Assembly (NCBI GenBank): GCA_035714085.1
Contig: DASTMP010000131.1
Span: 1 to 64,000 of the forward strand
Source: JAJVID01 sp035714085
Lineage (GTDB): Bacteria > Acidobacteriota > Blastocatellia > RBC074
DNA length: 64,000 nt
Reading direction: 5' to 3'
Part shown: piece by piece, positions 38,082-46,866 of the stretch
Numbering within the stretch: the first letter of the stretch is position 1
Layout: every line of letters starts with the position of its first letter
Position numbers and translations under genes: made by a program
Notes under the pieces: generated by a model
Databases searched by the model: none
What the model saw: the letters and a program-made list of their open reading frames with translations, nothing else
Told to the model about the DNA's origin: nothing

Positions 38082-38866
38082 CGCGCCTGGGCATTCATCG
38101 TCCGCTGGAGATCGACCAGCGCTCTTTGACTGACTCTGAGAAATCCGTGCAGAGGGCGGTCGAGGTCCACGATCAAGAATATGACCGCCGAAAAGGCCAG
38201 GATTAATGCCAGAGCTACGAGCGGCCTGCTCCTTCCGGTCAATCCGGAATGATAGCCAATTGACGCCGCGGCGAGCGCGGTAATCGCGTATAGCACAATC
38301 CAGACGATAATTGGGATACGGAACTCCAGTCCCGTAATCACCCGTCTTGTGTGAATGGAGATAATGTCGTTCAACGACTGAATGAATTGTAGGGCAAAAG
38401 CCGGGTTTGGCGACTTTTCTCTCAAGGCGGTCGTCTGAAGCCAGAGCCGGTTGTGCAACTCTTCCGACCGCGCAATCGCCTGTTCGATATTCCCCGACCG
38501 AACGCCCTCCAATCGAGCGTCAACGTACTCGCGCAGGAGATCGCGGATTTCCGCGCGGTTGGGTTCCGGGAGCAAGTCGGCGCGCAGATAGGCCGTCCTG
38601 ATCGCGTTCGCTTCATCGATGACAGCTTGCCGTCTGGCGTCGAAGTGGGACGCCGCCCCCCCAAACGTGAACGCGAGCATAAACGCCTCTAAGCCCAGCA
38701 TGCCCCCAATCAGCCCGCGCACCACTATCTCTTGTTCCTGTTCCGACCGCCGGCCCTTCCGCCTGCCGACCCGGAGACCCCCCTCGAACGAGAGCAAAGC
38801 GACCACCAATGTGGCCACGAACAATGTCCAGAGCGGAAGCGAATCGAGCAGGCCGTACAATTGCAT
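38078..38866 (-). CDS. Bestrophin-like (DUF4239-type) membrane protein, copy 1
   Basis: This 262-residue protein has two N-terminal helices (LWTLFVATLVVALLSFEGGL, GLIGGMLGLEAFMLAFTFGG), a soluble helical middle with DEANAIRTAYLRADLLPEPN and EEL, and two C-terminal helices (IIVWIVLYAITALAAASIGY, PLVALALILAFSAVIFLIVD). The layout fits bestrophin-like DUF4239 proteins, putative anion channels. The neighbouring gene is a close paralogue; part of their middle segments is nearly identical at DNA level. Confidence 0.75.
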   Translation of the reverse strand: MQLYGLLDSLPLWTLFVATLVVALLSFEGGLRVGRRKGRRSEQEQEIVVRGLIGGMLGLEAFMLAFTFGGAASHFDARRQAVIDEANAIRTAYLRADLLPEPNRAEIRDLLREYVDARLEGVRSGNIEQAIARSEELHNRLWLQTTALREKSPNPAFALQFIQSLNDIISIHTRRVITGLEFRIPIIVWIVLYAITALAAASIGYHSGLTGRSRPLVALALILAFSAVIFLIVDLDRPLHGFLRVSQRALVDLQRTMNAQAR

Positions 38867-38932
38867 AAGCGTTCCTCCACACCGCCACTGATTATCCGAG
38901 GGTGATTTATTGTGGTTAGCAAATGCATGTAT

Positions 38933-39005
38933 GGATCAGCGCCGCGAGCGGTAGCGAGCGCGCTTCGCATTAAGTCGCGCTCGCTACCGCTCGCGGCGCT
39001 GATCC
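38933..39005. repeat. Perfect 30-bp inverted repeat between the bestrophin-like paralogues
   Basis: Arms 38933-38962 and 38976-39005 are exactly complementary, with a 13-base loop. The arms contain repeated GAGCG/GCGAGC units. It lies in the gap between the two paralogous genes. Confidence 0.9.
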
Positions 39006-39044
39006 GGCGCGTCTTCCCGTACGCGCATTTGCAAACCGATTTAA

Positions 39045-39833
39045 TCAATGGTTCGTTGTGTTCATCGTGTTCCGGACATCAGCCAGCGTCTGTTGACTCA
39101 CCCTGAGCGACCCTTTCCTAGTGTTGTCGAGATCTCCGATCAATGTCATAACCACCGTAATGATCAGAACGAACCCCACAGCCGCGAGTGGCCTGTTCGC
39201 CCCGGTCAATCCGCCATGACAGCCAACGGACGCCGCGGCGAGCGGCATAATCACGAAGAGCACAATCCAGATGGTGGTGGGGATGCGGAATTCCCGGCCC
39301 ACTGTCAATCGTCTCGTGTGCAGGGCGATCACATCATTGAGCGACTGTATGAAGTATCCTATAAAAATCGGGCTCGAGTCCTTTTCTCTTGCGGCGACCG
39401 CCTGTGACCAGAGCTGGCGGTGCAGCTCTTCTGACCGCGCAATCGCTTGTTCGATGTTCCCCGACCGAACGCCCTCCAATCGAACGTCAACGTACTCGCG
39501 CAGGAGATCGCGGATTTCCGTGCGGTGGGGTTCCGGAAGCAGGTCGGCGCGCAGGTAAGCTGTTCTGATCGCATTCGCCTCATTAAGGATGGCTTGCCGC
39601 GCGGCGTCGAAGTGGGTCGCCGCCAGCCAAAACGTGAACGCAAGAATGAATGTCAGCAATCCCAGCATAGTTCCGACCATCGAGCGAACCGCCACTTCCT
39701 GTTCCCGTTCCGACCGCCGGTTCCTCCATCTGCCGGCCCTGAAACCGCCCTCATACGACAACAAGACGACCAGCAATGTGAACACAAACAGCGCCAGGAT
39801 CGGAAAATCATCAACTAGTCCGTACAATCCCAT
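39045..39833 (-). CDS. Bestrophin-like (DUF4239-type) membrane protein, copy 2
   Basis: This 262-residue paralogue of the previous gene has the same helix layout (LALFVFTLLVVLLSYEGGFR, MVGTMLGLLTFILAFTFWLA, TIWIVLFVIMPLAAASVG, GFVLIITVVMTLIGDLD). The middle segment REYVDVRLEGVRSGNIEQAI matches copy 1 almost residue for residue. ATG 39833 with AAAGGA upstream gives the same N-terminus as copy 1; a TTG at 39839 is possible. Heteromer formation of the two products is conceivable but unproven. Confidence 0.75.
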   Translation of the reverse strand: MGLYGLVDDFPILALFVFTLLVVLLSYEGGFRAGRWRNRRSEREQEVAVRSMVGTMLGLLTFILAFTFWLAATHFDAARQAILNEANAIRTAYLRADLLPEPHRTEIRDLLREYVDVRLEGVRSGNIEQAIARSEELHRQLWSQAVAAREKDSSPIFIGYFIQSLNDVIALHTRRLTVGREFRIPTTIWIVLFVIMPLAAASVGCHGGLTGANRPLAAVGFVLIITVVMTLIGDLDNTRKGSLRVSQQTLADVRNTMNTTNH

Positions 39834-39968
39834 AAGCAATCCTTTACGCCGCCTCTAATCAGGATTTGTGCAGGCAACTATTACTCCAGCCAGTGAACGC
39901 CGATGAATAATCCTTGAAAAGCGCGTCTATGTTTTTAATGGAGCCCCGAAGACTTTGTGGGTTATCGC

Positions 39969-41393
39969 TCAGTTGGCCAACAGGCGGTGAGTCTCGTATT
40001 TGAAATTCAACAGGATGTTGTCGTCAGTTTCGGCGCTCACAACCACTTGATAGGCTGGCGGGAAGTGATTGTGTCCTTCGCTGTTCAATCGCTTTCGAAA
40101 TTCGGTCAAATTCTCCGGCGCCGAGAAGAACTCGGCGGCGGCTTGAGCGCCGGCTGAATTGACGCCCGAAAAGATCACGGTCCGGCGCGGGTGTTCAGCG
40201 GAGCCGTCGTTGGGCAACACGGTGATTAGACCGTAAACCTGCGTCATGCGATTTTGCGCGTCGCGCCTGCCCGAATAGAGCGCGGTCGTAGTCCGCCCAT
40301 CGCCGCGACTGATGATCGAGTCAAGGTATTTGACCGTCAGCGGACATTTTTCGAGGAAATGCGCGACGGCGGGGCTGTATTCAGGCGCTCCGAACAAGAT
40401 CACGTTGCGCCGCCGCAGGGTCGGCACTGCGACCACCTTCTCGGGGAAAATCTGCGGAATGACTCCGGCGGAGGTCAATGTCTTTAACGCCGTCATTGCG
40501 CCTATCGAATCGCCCCAGTATGTGGCATTCGTCGTGATGGTTAAAAAATGGCTCTGATCATCAGGCGCGGGATATCGTTGCTTGTACCAGGCGAGCAGTT
40601 CTTTTGGCATCGGCCGTCCGCTAGGATCGTTGAATGACGGAGTTGAGGCCGGCAAAGGCGACGCCCCACTATGCGCCGAAAAGCTGGGCGGATTGGCTAC
40701 GCAGATCAACACCTCCGCATACGGGCCCAATATCGGTCCCCACGCCTCGGCCAGTATCGGGGAAATTCCCGGTCGCGCTGAACCGGCGTCGCGTCTTGTT
40801 CCGATCGTCAGATAGATCGCCCCGGCTACGATCGCCGTGATGATGACTCCGGCCATAAAGCTCCGAAGCGATCTTCTCCTCTCATCTCCGATTACGACTT
40901 CATGCGGCGCCAGAATGGCCTCCGGCATCCTCTCAGACGTTTGGGCCGGAACGAGCGGCCCAAACGTCTGAGAGGACACAGGAGATAGCTCTTGGGAGAC
41001 CGAAGCGCCATTGCCGTTCGATTTTTCTAGCGGCGCGCTTTCGACAAAGTGCGGGCAATAGGAGCCTTTGTGCAACTCTATGCGAATAGGCGCGTCCGGT
41101 TTTTCGCGCTCATAAAACTCCTGAAGTTTCTTCCGCAGCGCGAAAGCCCGGTTGCGCACCGCCGAATCGTCTCCGGGAGAGTATTGGCTGGGCCGCCCCA
41201 AAGCCTCGACGCCGATCAGGTACTCGCTCAATTCGTGACCGTGACCGGCAATCTCCATCTCGCAAACGTATTTCAAGAAGCTTTTCAACTGATCCGCCCG
41301 CGCGAACGTGTTGCTCCGTAGAACGGCCTCGAGCGCCGCTTGTTTTTGCTCGGCGGTTACCGGCTCGGCACTGTAAGATAATGTCTCGTTCAT
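39969..41393 (-). CDS. Membrane-anchored regulator with acidobacterial winged-helix-like N-terminal domain
   Basis: This 474-residue protein has three parts. The N-terminal domain (about residues 12-110) contains RADQLKSFLKYVCEMEIAGH, LSEYLIGVEALGRP, DDSAVRNRAFALRKKLQEFY and IELHKGSYCPHF, a module seen in many acidobacterial proteins and thought to bind DNA. A linker and one membrane helix (FMAGVIITAIVAGAIYLTIG, about 180-200) follow. The large C-terminal region, presumably periplasmic, has NVILFGAPEYSPAVAHFLEK and LITVLPNDGSAEHPR and no recognised family. This would suit a one-component membrane sensor-regulator. ATG 41393 gives MNETLSYSAEPV. A 20-base inverted repeat lies in the linker-coding part. 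Confidence 0.7.
   Translation of the reverse strand: MNETLSYSAEPVTAEQKQAALEAVLRSNTFARADQLKSFLKYVCEMEIAGHGHELSEYLIGVEALGRPSQYSPGDDSAVRNRAFALRKKLQEFYEREKPDAPIRIELHKGSYCPHFVESAPLEKSNGNGASVSQELSPVSSQTFGPLVPAQTSERMPEAILAPHEVVIGDERRRSLRSFMAGVIITAIVAGAIYLTIGTRRDAGSARPGISPILAEAWGPILGPYAEVLICVANPPSFSAHSGASPLPASTPSFNDPSGRPMPKELLAWYKQRYPAPDDQSHFLTITTNATYWGDSIGAMTALKTLTSAGVIPQIFPEKVVAVPTLRRRNVILFGAPEYSPAVAHFLEKCPLTVKYLDSIISRGDGRTTTALYSGRRDAQNRMTQVYGLITVLPNDGSAEHPRRTVIFSGVNSAGAQAAAEFFSAPENLTEFRKRLNSEGHNHFPPAYQVVVSAETDDNILLNFKYETHRLLAN
40929..40975. repeat. Perfect 20-bp inverted repeat inside the regulator gene
   Basis: Arms 40929-40948 and 40956-40975 are exactly complementary around GAACGAG. The element encodes part of the linker (SSQTFGPLVPAQTSERMP) between the N-terminal domain and the membrane helix. 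Confidence 0.9.
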
Positions 41394-41596
41394 ATGCGCC
41401 GGGTCCTGTTGAAGAAAACATTTGCGAACAGATGTTAGCAAACGTTTTGTGACGTTCCAATACTTGTCAGGCAATCTGGCAGGCGGTACAAAGCCATACA
41501 AAAATGCAATACAAAATGTGTGTTTTCCCCTCCCTGCGATCAGACACAGAAGAAGCGCACAAATATTAAAAGACGGGCTTTGCTAAGAACGGATTT

Positions 41597-41685
41597 CCTG
41601 GGAGCGCCGCCCATCCTTGCCTGCAGGCTTCGGTCAGTCGGATGGCGCCGGAAGCCCGCAAGCAAGGATGGGCGGCGCTCCCAGG
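41597..41685. repeat. Long inverted repeat upstream of the DUF1592 gene
   Basis: Two 35-base arms (41597-41631 and 41651-41685) are complementary with two mismatches and a loop of about 19 bases. They start with CCTGGGAGCGCCGCCCATCC. Together with the start of the next gene this fills the 313-base gap from 41394, where nothing else is recognised. Confidence 0.88.
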
Positions 41686-41707
41686 GAGTTAAACGAGGTT
41701 CCACACA

Positions 41708-44700
41708 ATGAGGAGATCATGGAATCGAGGGCGGGCGCCAAAGGCGCGCCCTTGGAAAATTGCGCTCATCCTGCTAACCGCCGTCGTGGCCGTCAGCGTC
41801 GCCGGCAATACCAGGGCAGTTAGCTTCCTCGAAACCACTCAAGTGGCTGACCAATCAGCCTCGAGCGCAGCGGGAATATTCAAGCAATATTGTTTTCAAT
41901 GCCACGGCCTAACCTCGCCGAAGGCCGGAGTGAGTCTCGAGCGACTGAGCGCGCAGGGGCTCCTTGGCGAGAACTATCAGCAATGGGAAAAAGTGGCGGC
42001 GGCTCTCGAACAGAAGATCATGCCGCCCAAATTCATGCCGCAGCCGAGCGACGCGGAACGCGCGCAGGCAATCGCTTGGGTGCGCGCGGAACTGAGCGCC
42101 TATGCGAAAAAGCGCGACGGCGATCCGGGGGAGGCGCCGGTCAGACGACTGACCAGCGGCGAGTATGCTTACACGATCAAAGATCTGACCGGGCTCGATC
42201 TGAATGTCGGGATTGATTCGTCGAGCGATTCGGTCGGCGGCGAGGGGTTTACGAATTTCGGCGCCGTACAGTTCATGCAGGACGCAAACCTGGAGCGTTA
42301 TCTTGCCGCGGCGAAGATCGTCGCCGACCACGCGGTGATCGGGGCCGGGCCTCTCGAATTTTTTTCGAGCCCCGGCAAGTCCGGCTTTGAGCTTTCGGCC
42401 ATTACGAGGATCAGGGACATCTATGCCGCCAACGGCTTCCGCACCGTCTCAGGCGAGGGCGGCAGACCGTTCGGGCTGGAAAAGTATGGCAAGGCATTGT
42501 TCGTCGCCTGGCAATATAGGCATCGCGCCGCGCTGGGCCAATCCGGCGCGACGCTGGCGGCGCTCGCCGCGCGCGAAGGCGTCAAGCCCCACTTTGCTCA
42601 GCACATCTGGCGTGTGATGAATAAAACGGGGTTGGGCTATCCGACTTCCGAGATCGTCGCCCGATGGCGCAAGCTGCCCGCGCCGCCCGCCCGCCCTCTT
42701 GCTCGGCCTCTTGCGCATGAAGATGCAGGCGACAACACTACAGCCGTGAGAGTGCGCGCGGAGTGCGAAGAAATCCAGAAGTTCATGGTCACCTGGCCGA
42801 GTTGGCTGTTTGCGCGCGGCGACCTTGCCGCCGGCGGCGCCGGGGATGAAAGCCCGCTCGAATTCAGCGATCGAACGCTCAACGTCAAGCCAATTTATCG
42901 TTTTGCGTATGTACGAGGCGGGGGGCGCGGCTCGGTTCAGCAGGGGCCGGCGAAAATCTATTTGAATGTCGCGAGCGTGATCCCCGCAATGGGCGAAAAG
43001 CCTGTCATCATCTGGCGTAATCTCACCGTCGGTTTCCGTCCTATCAAGCCGCGCGCGCAGGTCAAGGCCGGAGAGTCAGCCGTCGTACTTGCGGAGGAAG
43101 CGCAAGCCCTGGCGAACCTGCGGCGCGGCATGGTTCCGCCCGGGACCAGGCAAACATTGAGGGCATTGGCGAATGAAGAAACCGCCAGGCGATTGAATTT
43201 CGGAAAAAGCATCGATGGCGCTTCAATCGGCCCGGACGATTTTGCGTCGGAAGGCTCGGTGATGTTCGAGGTCCCGATGCCGGAAGGGCAATTCAGCTTG
43301 AACCTGCAGGTTGACGCGGAACTCGGCGCCAATCGCGATCAGGTCGTCCGCATCGTGATTTCCGACCGCGCCGACGGTATGACCAGAGGGCAGCCCACCC
43401 GCGCGCTGGTGGGTGATATGACCAGCGCCGGGTACAAAACGTTTCGCGCCGGCGTGACGGAATACGCCGCTCTGCTGCCGCCGAATTCGCACGGTGAGCC
43501 TACGCCGGCGGATAAAGACCCGGTGCCTGACCCGTTCGATAATACTTACAACGTGCCAGAGCACGACGAATTCGTGGAAAGAGTGAAGTATCACCGGGAT
43601 GATCGATTTGTGGTCGAGAATCTGATCGACGACGCCACGCGCGCGCGGCTCGATCAAGCATGGAATGACCTTTACGCGTCGTTTGAGTACCACGACAATT
43701 ATCTGCGATTGCTGGCCAGTCATTTCGGCTTTGACCTGAAGGGCGACGGCATCGCGCAAATGGACAAGGCTCGGATCGCGGCCTTGCCCGCCGAAATGCG
43801 CAAATACGTGATCCCGCTTCGGCGCGAGTATGACGCCGTACTCGCGGCGGAGTCGGCGGCCCGCCCGGAGCACGTCAAAGATTGCCTGGAGTTCGCCAGT
43901 CGCGCGTGGCGTCGACCATTGACCGAGCTGGAAAAACAGGGCCTGCGGTCCTTCTATGACAAAACCATCAGCGCCGACCCCGATCATCGTAAGGCGATTC
44001 GAGCGTTGCTGACCCGCATCCTGATCGCGCCGCAGTTCCTTTACCACGTGGAGCAAGTGTCGGACGCGACTGCCGGCAAACTGTCGGTCGCCATGCGGGC
44101 TGAGGACTCGCCGCCGATCCAACAATATTGGGGGCTAACGAATTGGGAGATGGCCAGCCGTCTCAGTTATTTTCTGTGGTCTTCGATTCCCGATGACGAA
44201 TTGCGGCGCGCGGCCGGCGCGGGCGAGCTGACCGATACCGCGGGGATACAGAGGCAAGTGAAACGAATGATCGCCGATCCGAAGGCGCGCCGGTTCGCGA
44301 CAGAGTTCTTCGGCCAATGGCTGGGTTTTTATCATTTCGACCAGCACAAGGGAGTGGATACGAGTCGATTCCCCGAGTTCACTGATGACGTGAAAGAGGC
44401 CATGTATGACGAGGCGGTCTCTTTCTTCGAGCACGTGGTTCGGAATGAACGGCCTGTCCGCGAAATTCTGTTCGCCGACTACACTTTTCTGAATAAAGAC
44501 CTGGCCAGATTTTACGGGGTCAAGAAAGAGATCAAGTCCACGGAAGGGGTGGAATTGGTGGAGGGCGCGGGCGAGTTCCGGCGCGGCGGACTGCTCCGTC
44601 TGGGAGCTTTGCTGACGGCGACTTCAGCGCCGCTGCGCACGAGTCCCGTGAAGCGCGGCGACTGGATTCTGCGCCGCATACTGGGCACTCCAACGCCTCC

Positions 44701-45304
44701 TCCGCCCGCCGACGCGGGATCGCTGCCCGCCGATGACAAATTGTTTGGCGGCTTGTCGTTGAAAGCCAAGCTGGAACAGCACAAACGCAACGCATCCTGC
44801 GCCAATTGTCATACCCGCATCGATCCGCTCGGATTCTCGTTGGAACACTACGATCCGACAGGGCGCTGGCGCGAGAGATATCCCGACGGAAACCTGATCG
44901 AGGATGCGGCGGCTCTGCCTGATAAAACCGAGATCAAAGGCGTAGACGGCCTGCTCAAATATTTGCAGTCGAAAGAGGCCCAGGTTCGCAAGAATCTCTC
45001 TTACAAACTGGTCGGATATGCGTTGGGGCGCACTGTGCTGGCGTCCGATCAATTGCTGATCGAGCGGATGACGCAGGCGGGCGGCGACGCCACCTTTGGG
45101 CGACTGGCCGCGGAAATCGCCATCAGCAAGCAATTCCGCAATCGCCGCGGACGAGAAGAAAGCCCGGAGACGGCGCCGGCGAAATCGAAGGTCGCGATAA
45201 AACCCATGGGTACGCGCCGCTTCCAGCGCGCAGACCTTGGCCGGGAGACCGATTGGAGGCCCGTAGCGCGATTGGGCCCGGATGCGCGCGATTCCAAGCG
45301 ATAA
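41708..45304 (+). CDS. DUF1587/1592/1588/1585-domain cytochrome-like protein
   Basis: This 1198-residue exported protein has a signal anchor (WKIALILLTAVVAVSVAG). A c-type heme site YCFQCHG lies at about residue 60. A DUF1587 segment follows (LTSGEYAYTIKDLTGLDLNV), then a long divergent middle, DUF1595/1592 (CLEFASRAWRRPLTELEKQG, LLTRILIAPQFLYHVEQV, MASRLSYFLWSSIPDDELR), DUF1588 (LKRAPLRTSPVKRG-like; GDWILRRILGTPTPPPP, NASCANCHTRIDPLGF with a second CxxCH) and DUF1585. Such proteins occur with DUF1552 proteins and are thought to act in polysaccharide or sugar oxidation. The last 30 residues (from KPMGTRRFQRAD) come from a repeat element. Confidence 0.88.
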   Translation: MRRSWNRGRAPKARPWKIALILLTAVVAVSVAGNTRAVSFLETTQVADQSASSAAGIFKQYCFQCHGLTSPKAGVSLERLSAQGLLGENYQQWEKVAAALEQKIMPPKFMPQPSDAERAQAIAWVRAELSAYAKKRDGDPGEAPVRRLTSGEYAYTIKDLTGLDLNVGIDSSSDSVGGEGFTNFGAVQFMQDANLERYLAAAKIVADHAVIGAGPLEFFSSPGKSGFELSAITRIRDIYAANGFRTVSGEGGRPFGLEKYGKALFVAWQYRHRAALGQSGATLAALAAREGVKPHFAQHIWRVMNKTGLGYPTSEIVARWRKLPAPPARPLARPLAHEDAGDNTTAVRVRAECEEIQKFMVTWPSWLFARGDLAAGGAGDESPLEFSDRTLNVKPIYRFAYVRGGGRGSVQQGPAKIYLNVASVIPAMGEKPVIIWRNLTVGFRPIKPRAQVKAGESAVVLAEEAQALANLRRGMVPPGTRQTLRALANEETARRLNFGKSIDGASIGPDDFASEGSVMFEVPMPEGQFSLNLQVDAELGANRDQVVRIVISDRADGMTRGQPTRALVGDMTSAGYKTFRAGVTEYAALLPPNSHGEPTPADKDPVPDPFDNTYNVPEHDEFVERVKYHRDDRFVVENLIDDATRARLDQAWNDLYASFEYHDNYLRLLASHFGFDLKGDGIAQMDKARIAALPAEMRKYVIPLRREYDAVLAAESAARPEHVKDCLEFASRAWRRPLTELEKQGLRSFYDKTISADPDHRKAIRALLTRILIAPQFLYHVEQVSDATAGKLSVAMRAEDSPPIQQYWGLTNWEMASRLSYFLWSSIPDDELRRAAGAGELTDTAGIQRQVKRMIADPKARRFATEFFGQWLGFYHFDQHKGVDTSRFPEFTDDVKEAMYDEAVSFFEHVVRNERPVREILFADYTFLNKDLARFYGVKKEIKSTEGVELVEGAGEFRRGGLLRLGALLTATSAPLRTSPVKRGDWILRRILGTPTPPPPADAGSLPADDKLFGGLSLKAKLEQHKRNASCANCHTRIDPLGFSLEHYDPTGRWRERYPDGNLIEDAAALPDKTEIKGVDGLLKYLQSKEAQVRKNLSYKLVGYALGRTVLASDQLLIERMTQAGGDATFGRLAAEIAISKQFRNRRGREESPETAPAKSKVAIKPMGTRRFQRADLGRETDWRPVARLGPDARDSKR

Positions 45305-45396
45305 TCAATCAACACGAGCGCGGCGACATCAGGAGCGTCTGCTTACGATCAATACGTCCAACGCCCGCGACTGCACGCTGGAAGCGATGCGTACCC
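45208..45396. repeat. Inverted repeat pair spanning the 3' end of the DUF1592 gene
   Basis: The left arm 45208-45233 and right arm 45371-45396 are complementary with three mismatches. The right arm is identical, in inverse orientation, to the 26-base core of both arms at 54391-54494. The left arm is inside the coding sequence. Confidence 0.88.
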
Positions 45397-45445
45397 AGGA
45401 GCGATCCTCATTGTTTCAGGGCGTCACAAGACACGGAGTAATAGG

Positions 45446-46792
45446 ATGAATACCACAAACCAGACATCACGGCGTCATTTTTTGCGGGGCGCGGGCGTCG
45501 CGCTTGCCCTGCCATGGCTGGAATCGTTGCCATGCTTCGCGCAGGACGGCGGCGCTTCCGCGACCGCGAATGTCCACAAGCCGCCGATTCGATTTGCGCA
45601 CATCTTCTTTTCGAACGGCGTCGAACCTTCGCAATGGTGGGCAAAAGGCCAGGGCAAAGACATGGAATTCGGCCCCGCGGCGCAACCGCTAGCGCCGATC
45701 CGCGAAGAACTGATTTTCCTTCGCGGGCTGTATCATCAGAAGGCGTTTGTTTCCACAAGCCCTCACCTGGGCAGAATGAATTTGCTCTCCGGCGCGACGG
45801 TGAGCCTGGACCCGAAAGAGATCCGTGTAGGAACGTCTTTTGACCAGGTGTTGGCGCAGCGCATCGGCAATCAAACCGCCGCGCCGAGTATGGCGCTGGG
45901 AATCGAGCCGAACGAGTTGCGGCTGGAAGACGGCCTCTCGATGATTTATGGCTCGAACGTTTCGTGGGTGTCTCCGAACAAACCCGCCACCAAGGAGATC
46001 TATCCTGCGCGAGCCTTCGACCAGCTGGTCGGCGATGGCAAAGACCGTGAGCTTGACCGCAGCATTCTCGACGTCGTTCTCGCGGAAGCGCGCTCGCTTC
46101 GTCCCAGAGTCGGCGCCGGCGACCGCAAGAAACTGGACGAATATCTAGAATCCGTCCGCGACATCGAGAAGCGGATTGACCATGCCGCCAAAGAAGAGCG
46201 GCTCGAAGGCTGGCGCCCGACCTTGAAACAGCCAAACATGCCGCATCCGGCGGACGGTGTCCCGCAAAATCCGCCGGAGCACATGAAGTTGATGCTCGAT
46301 CTGATCGTCCTCGCGTTCCAGATGGACAAAACGCGGGTGGCCACGCTGATGCTCAACAATGACCTCTCGCAAATGAACTTCAAGTTTATCGAAGGCGTGC
46401 GGGGAGCCTTGCACCTCGACCTGACTCATAACGGCAAGGCGCCGGAACTCGAGGCGATGTACCTGAAGACCAACCAATTTCACGTACAACAATTCACCTA
46501 TCTCTCTCAGCGGCTGAAGGAAATAGATGAGGGCGGCGCCTCTCTGCTCGATAATTCGATCCTGATGCTAGCCTCCAGCCTGTTTGACGGCGACGCGCAT
46601 AGCGCGGATCAGTTGCCCATCGTGCTCGCTGGCAAAGCCGGCGGCGCTTTGCGGACGGGCCGCATACTGGACTACCTCGATAAAGGCGACGACAACCGGC
46701 GCGCCTGCAGCCTTTACCTCTCATTGATGGATCTGATGGGCGCGCATCTCGATCGATTCGGAGATACGGACAAAAGGCTGGCGGAGCTGTAG
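45446..46792 (+). CDS. DUF1552-family Tat-exported protein
   Basis: This 448-residue protein has a clear Tat leader (SRRHFLRGAGVALALPWLE). The DUF1552 body follows: RFAHIFFSNGVEPSQWWAKG, LIFLRGLYHQKA, LNLLSGATVS-like (GRMNLLSGATVSLDP), a KLDEYLESVRDIEKRI helix and LIVLAFQMDKTRVATLMLNN. It is related to the DUF1501/alkaline-phosphatase-like set of exported proteins. It nearly always lies downstream of a DUF1592 gene, as here, and the two are presumed partners. GGAG lies upstream of the ATG. Confidence 0.9.
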   Translation: MNTTNQTSRRHFLRGAGVALALPWLESLPCFAQDGGASATANVHKPPIRFAHIFFSNGVEPSQWWAKGQGKDMEFGPAAQPLAPIREELIFLRGLYHQKAFVSTSPHLGRMNLLSGATVSLDPKEIRVGTSFDQVLAQRIGNQTAAPSMALGIEPNELRLEDGLSMIYGSNVSWVSPNKPATKEIYPARAFDQLVGDGKDRELDRSILDVVLAEARSLRPRVGAGDRKKLDEYLESVRDIEKRIDHAAKEERLEGWRPTLKQPNMPHPADGVPQNPPEHMKLMLDLIVLAFQMDKTRVATLMLNNDLSQMNFKFIEGVRGALHLDLTHNGKAPELEAMYLKTNQFHVQQFTYLSQRLKEIDEGGASLLDNSILMLASSLFDGDAHSADQLPIVLAGKAGGALRTGRILDYLDKGDDNRRACSLYLSLMDLMGAHLDRFGDTDKRLAEL

Positions 46793-46866
46793 TCAGCCTG
46801 AACAAGTGCTCGGCCAATAACGACATCCAATTCGTTTCGGTCTTAGAACAGGAGTGTATACCAACC

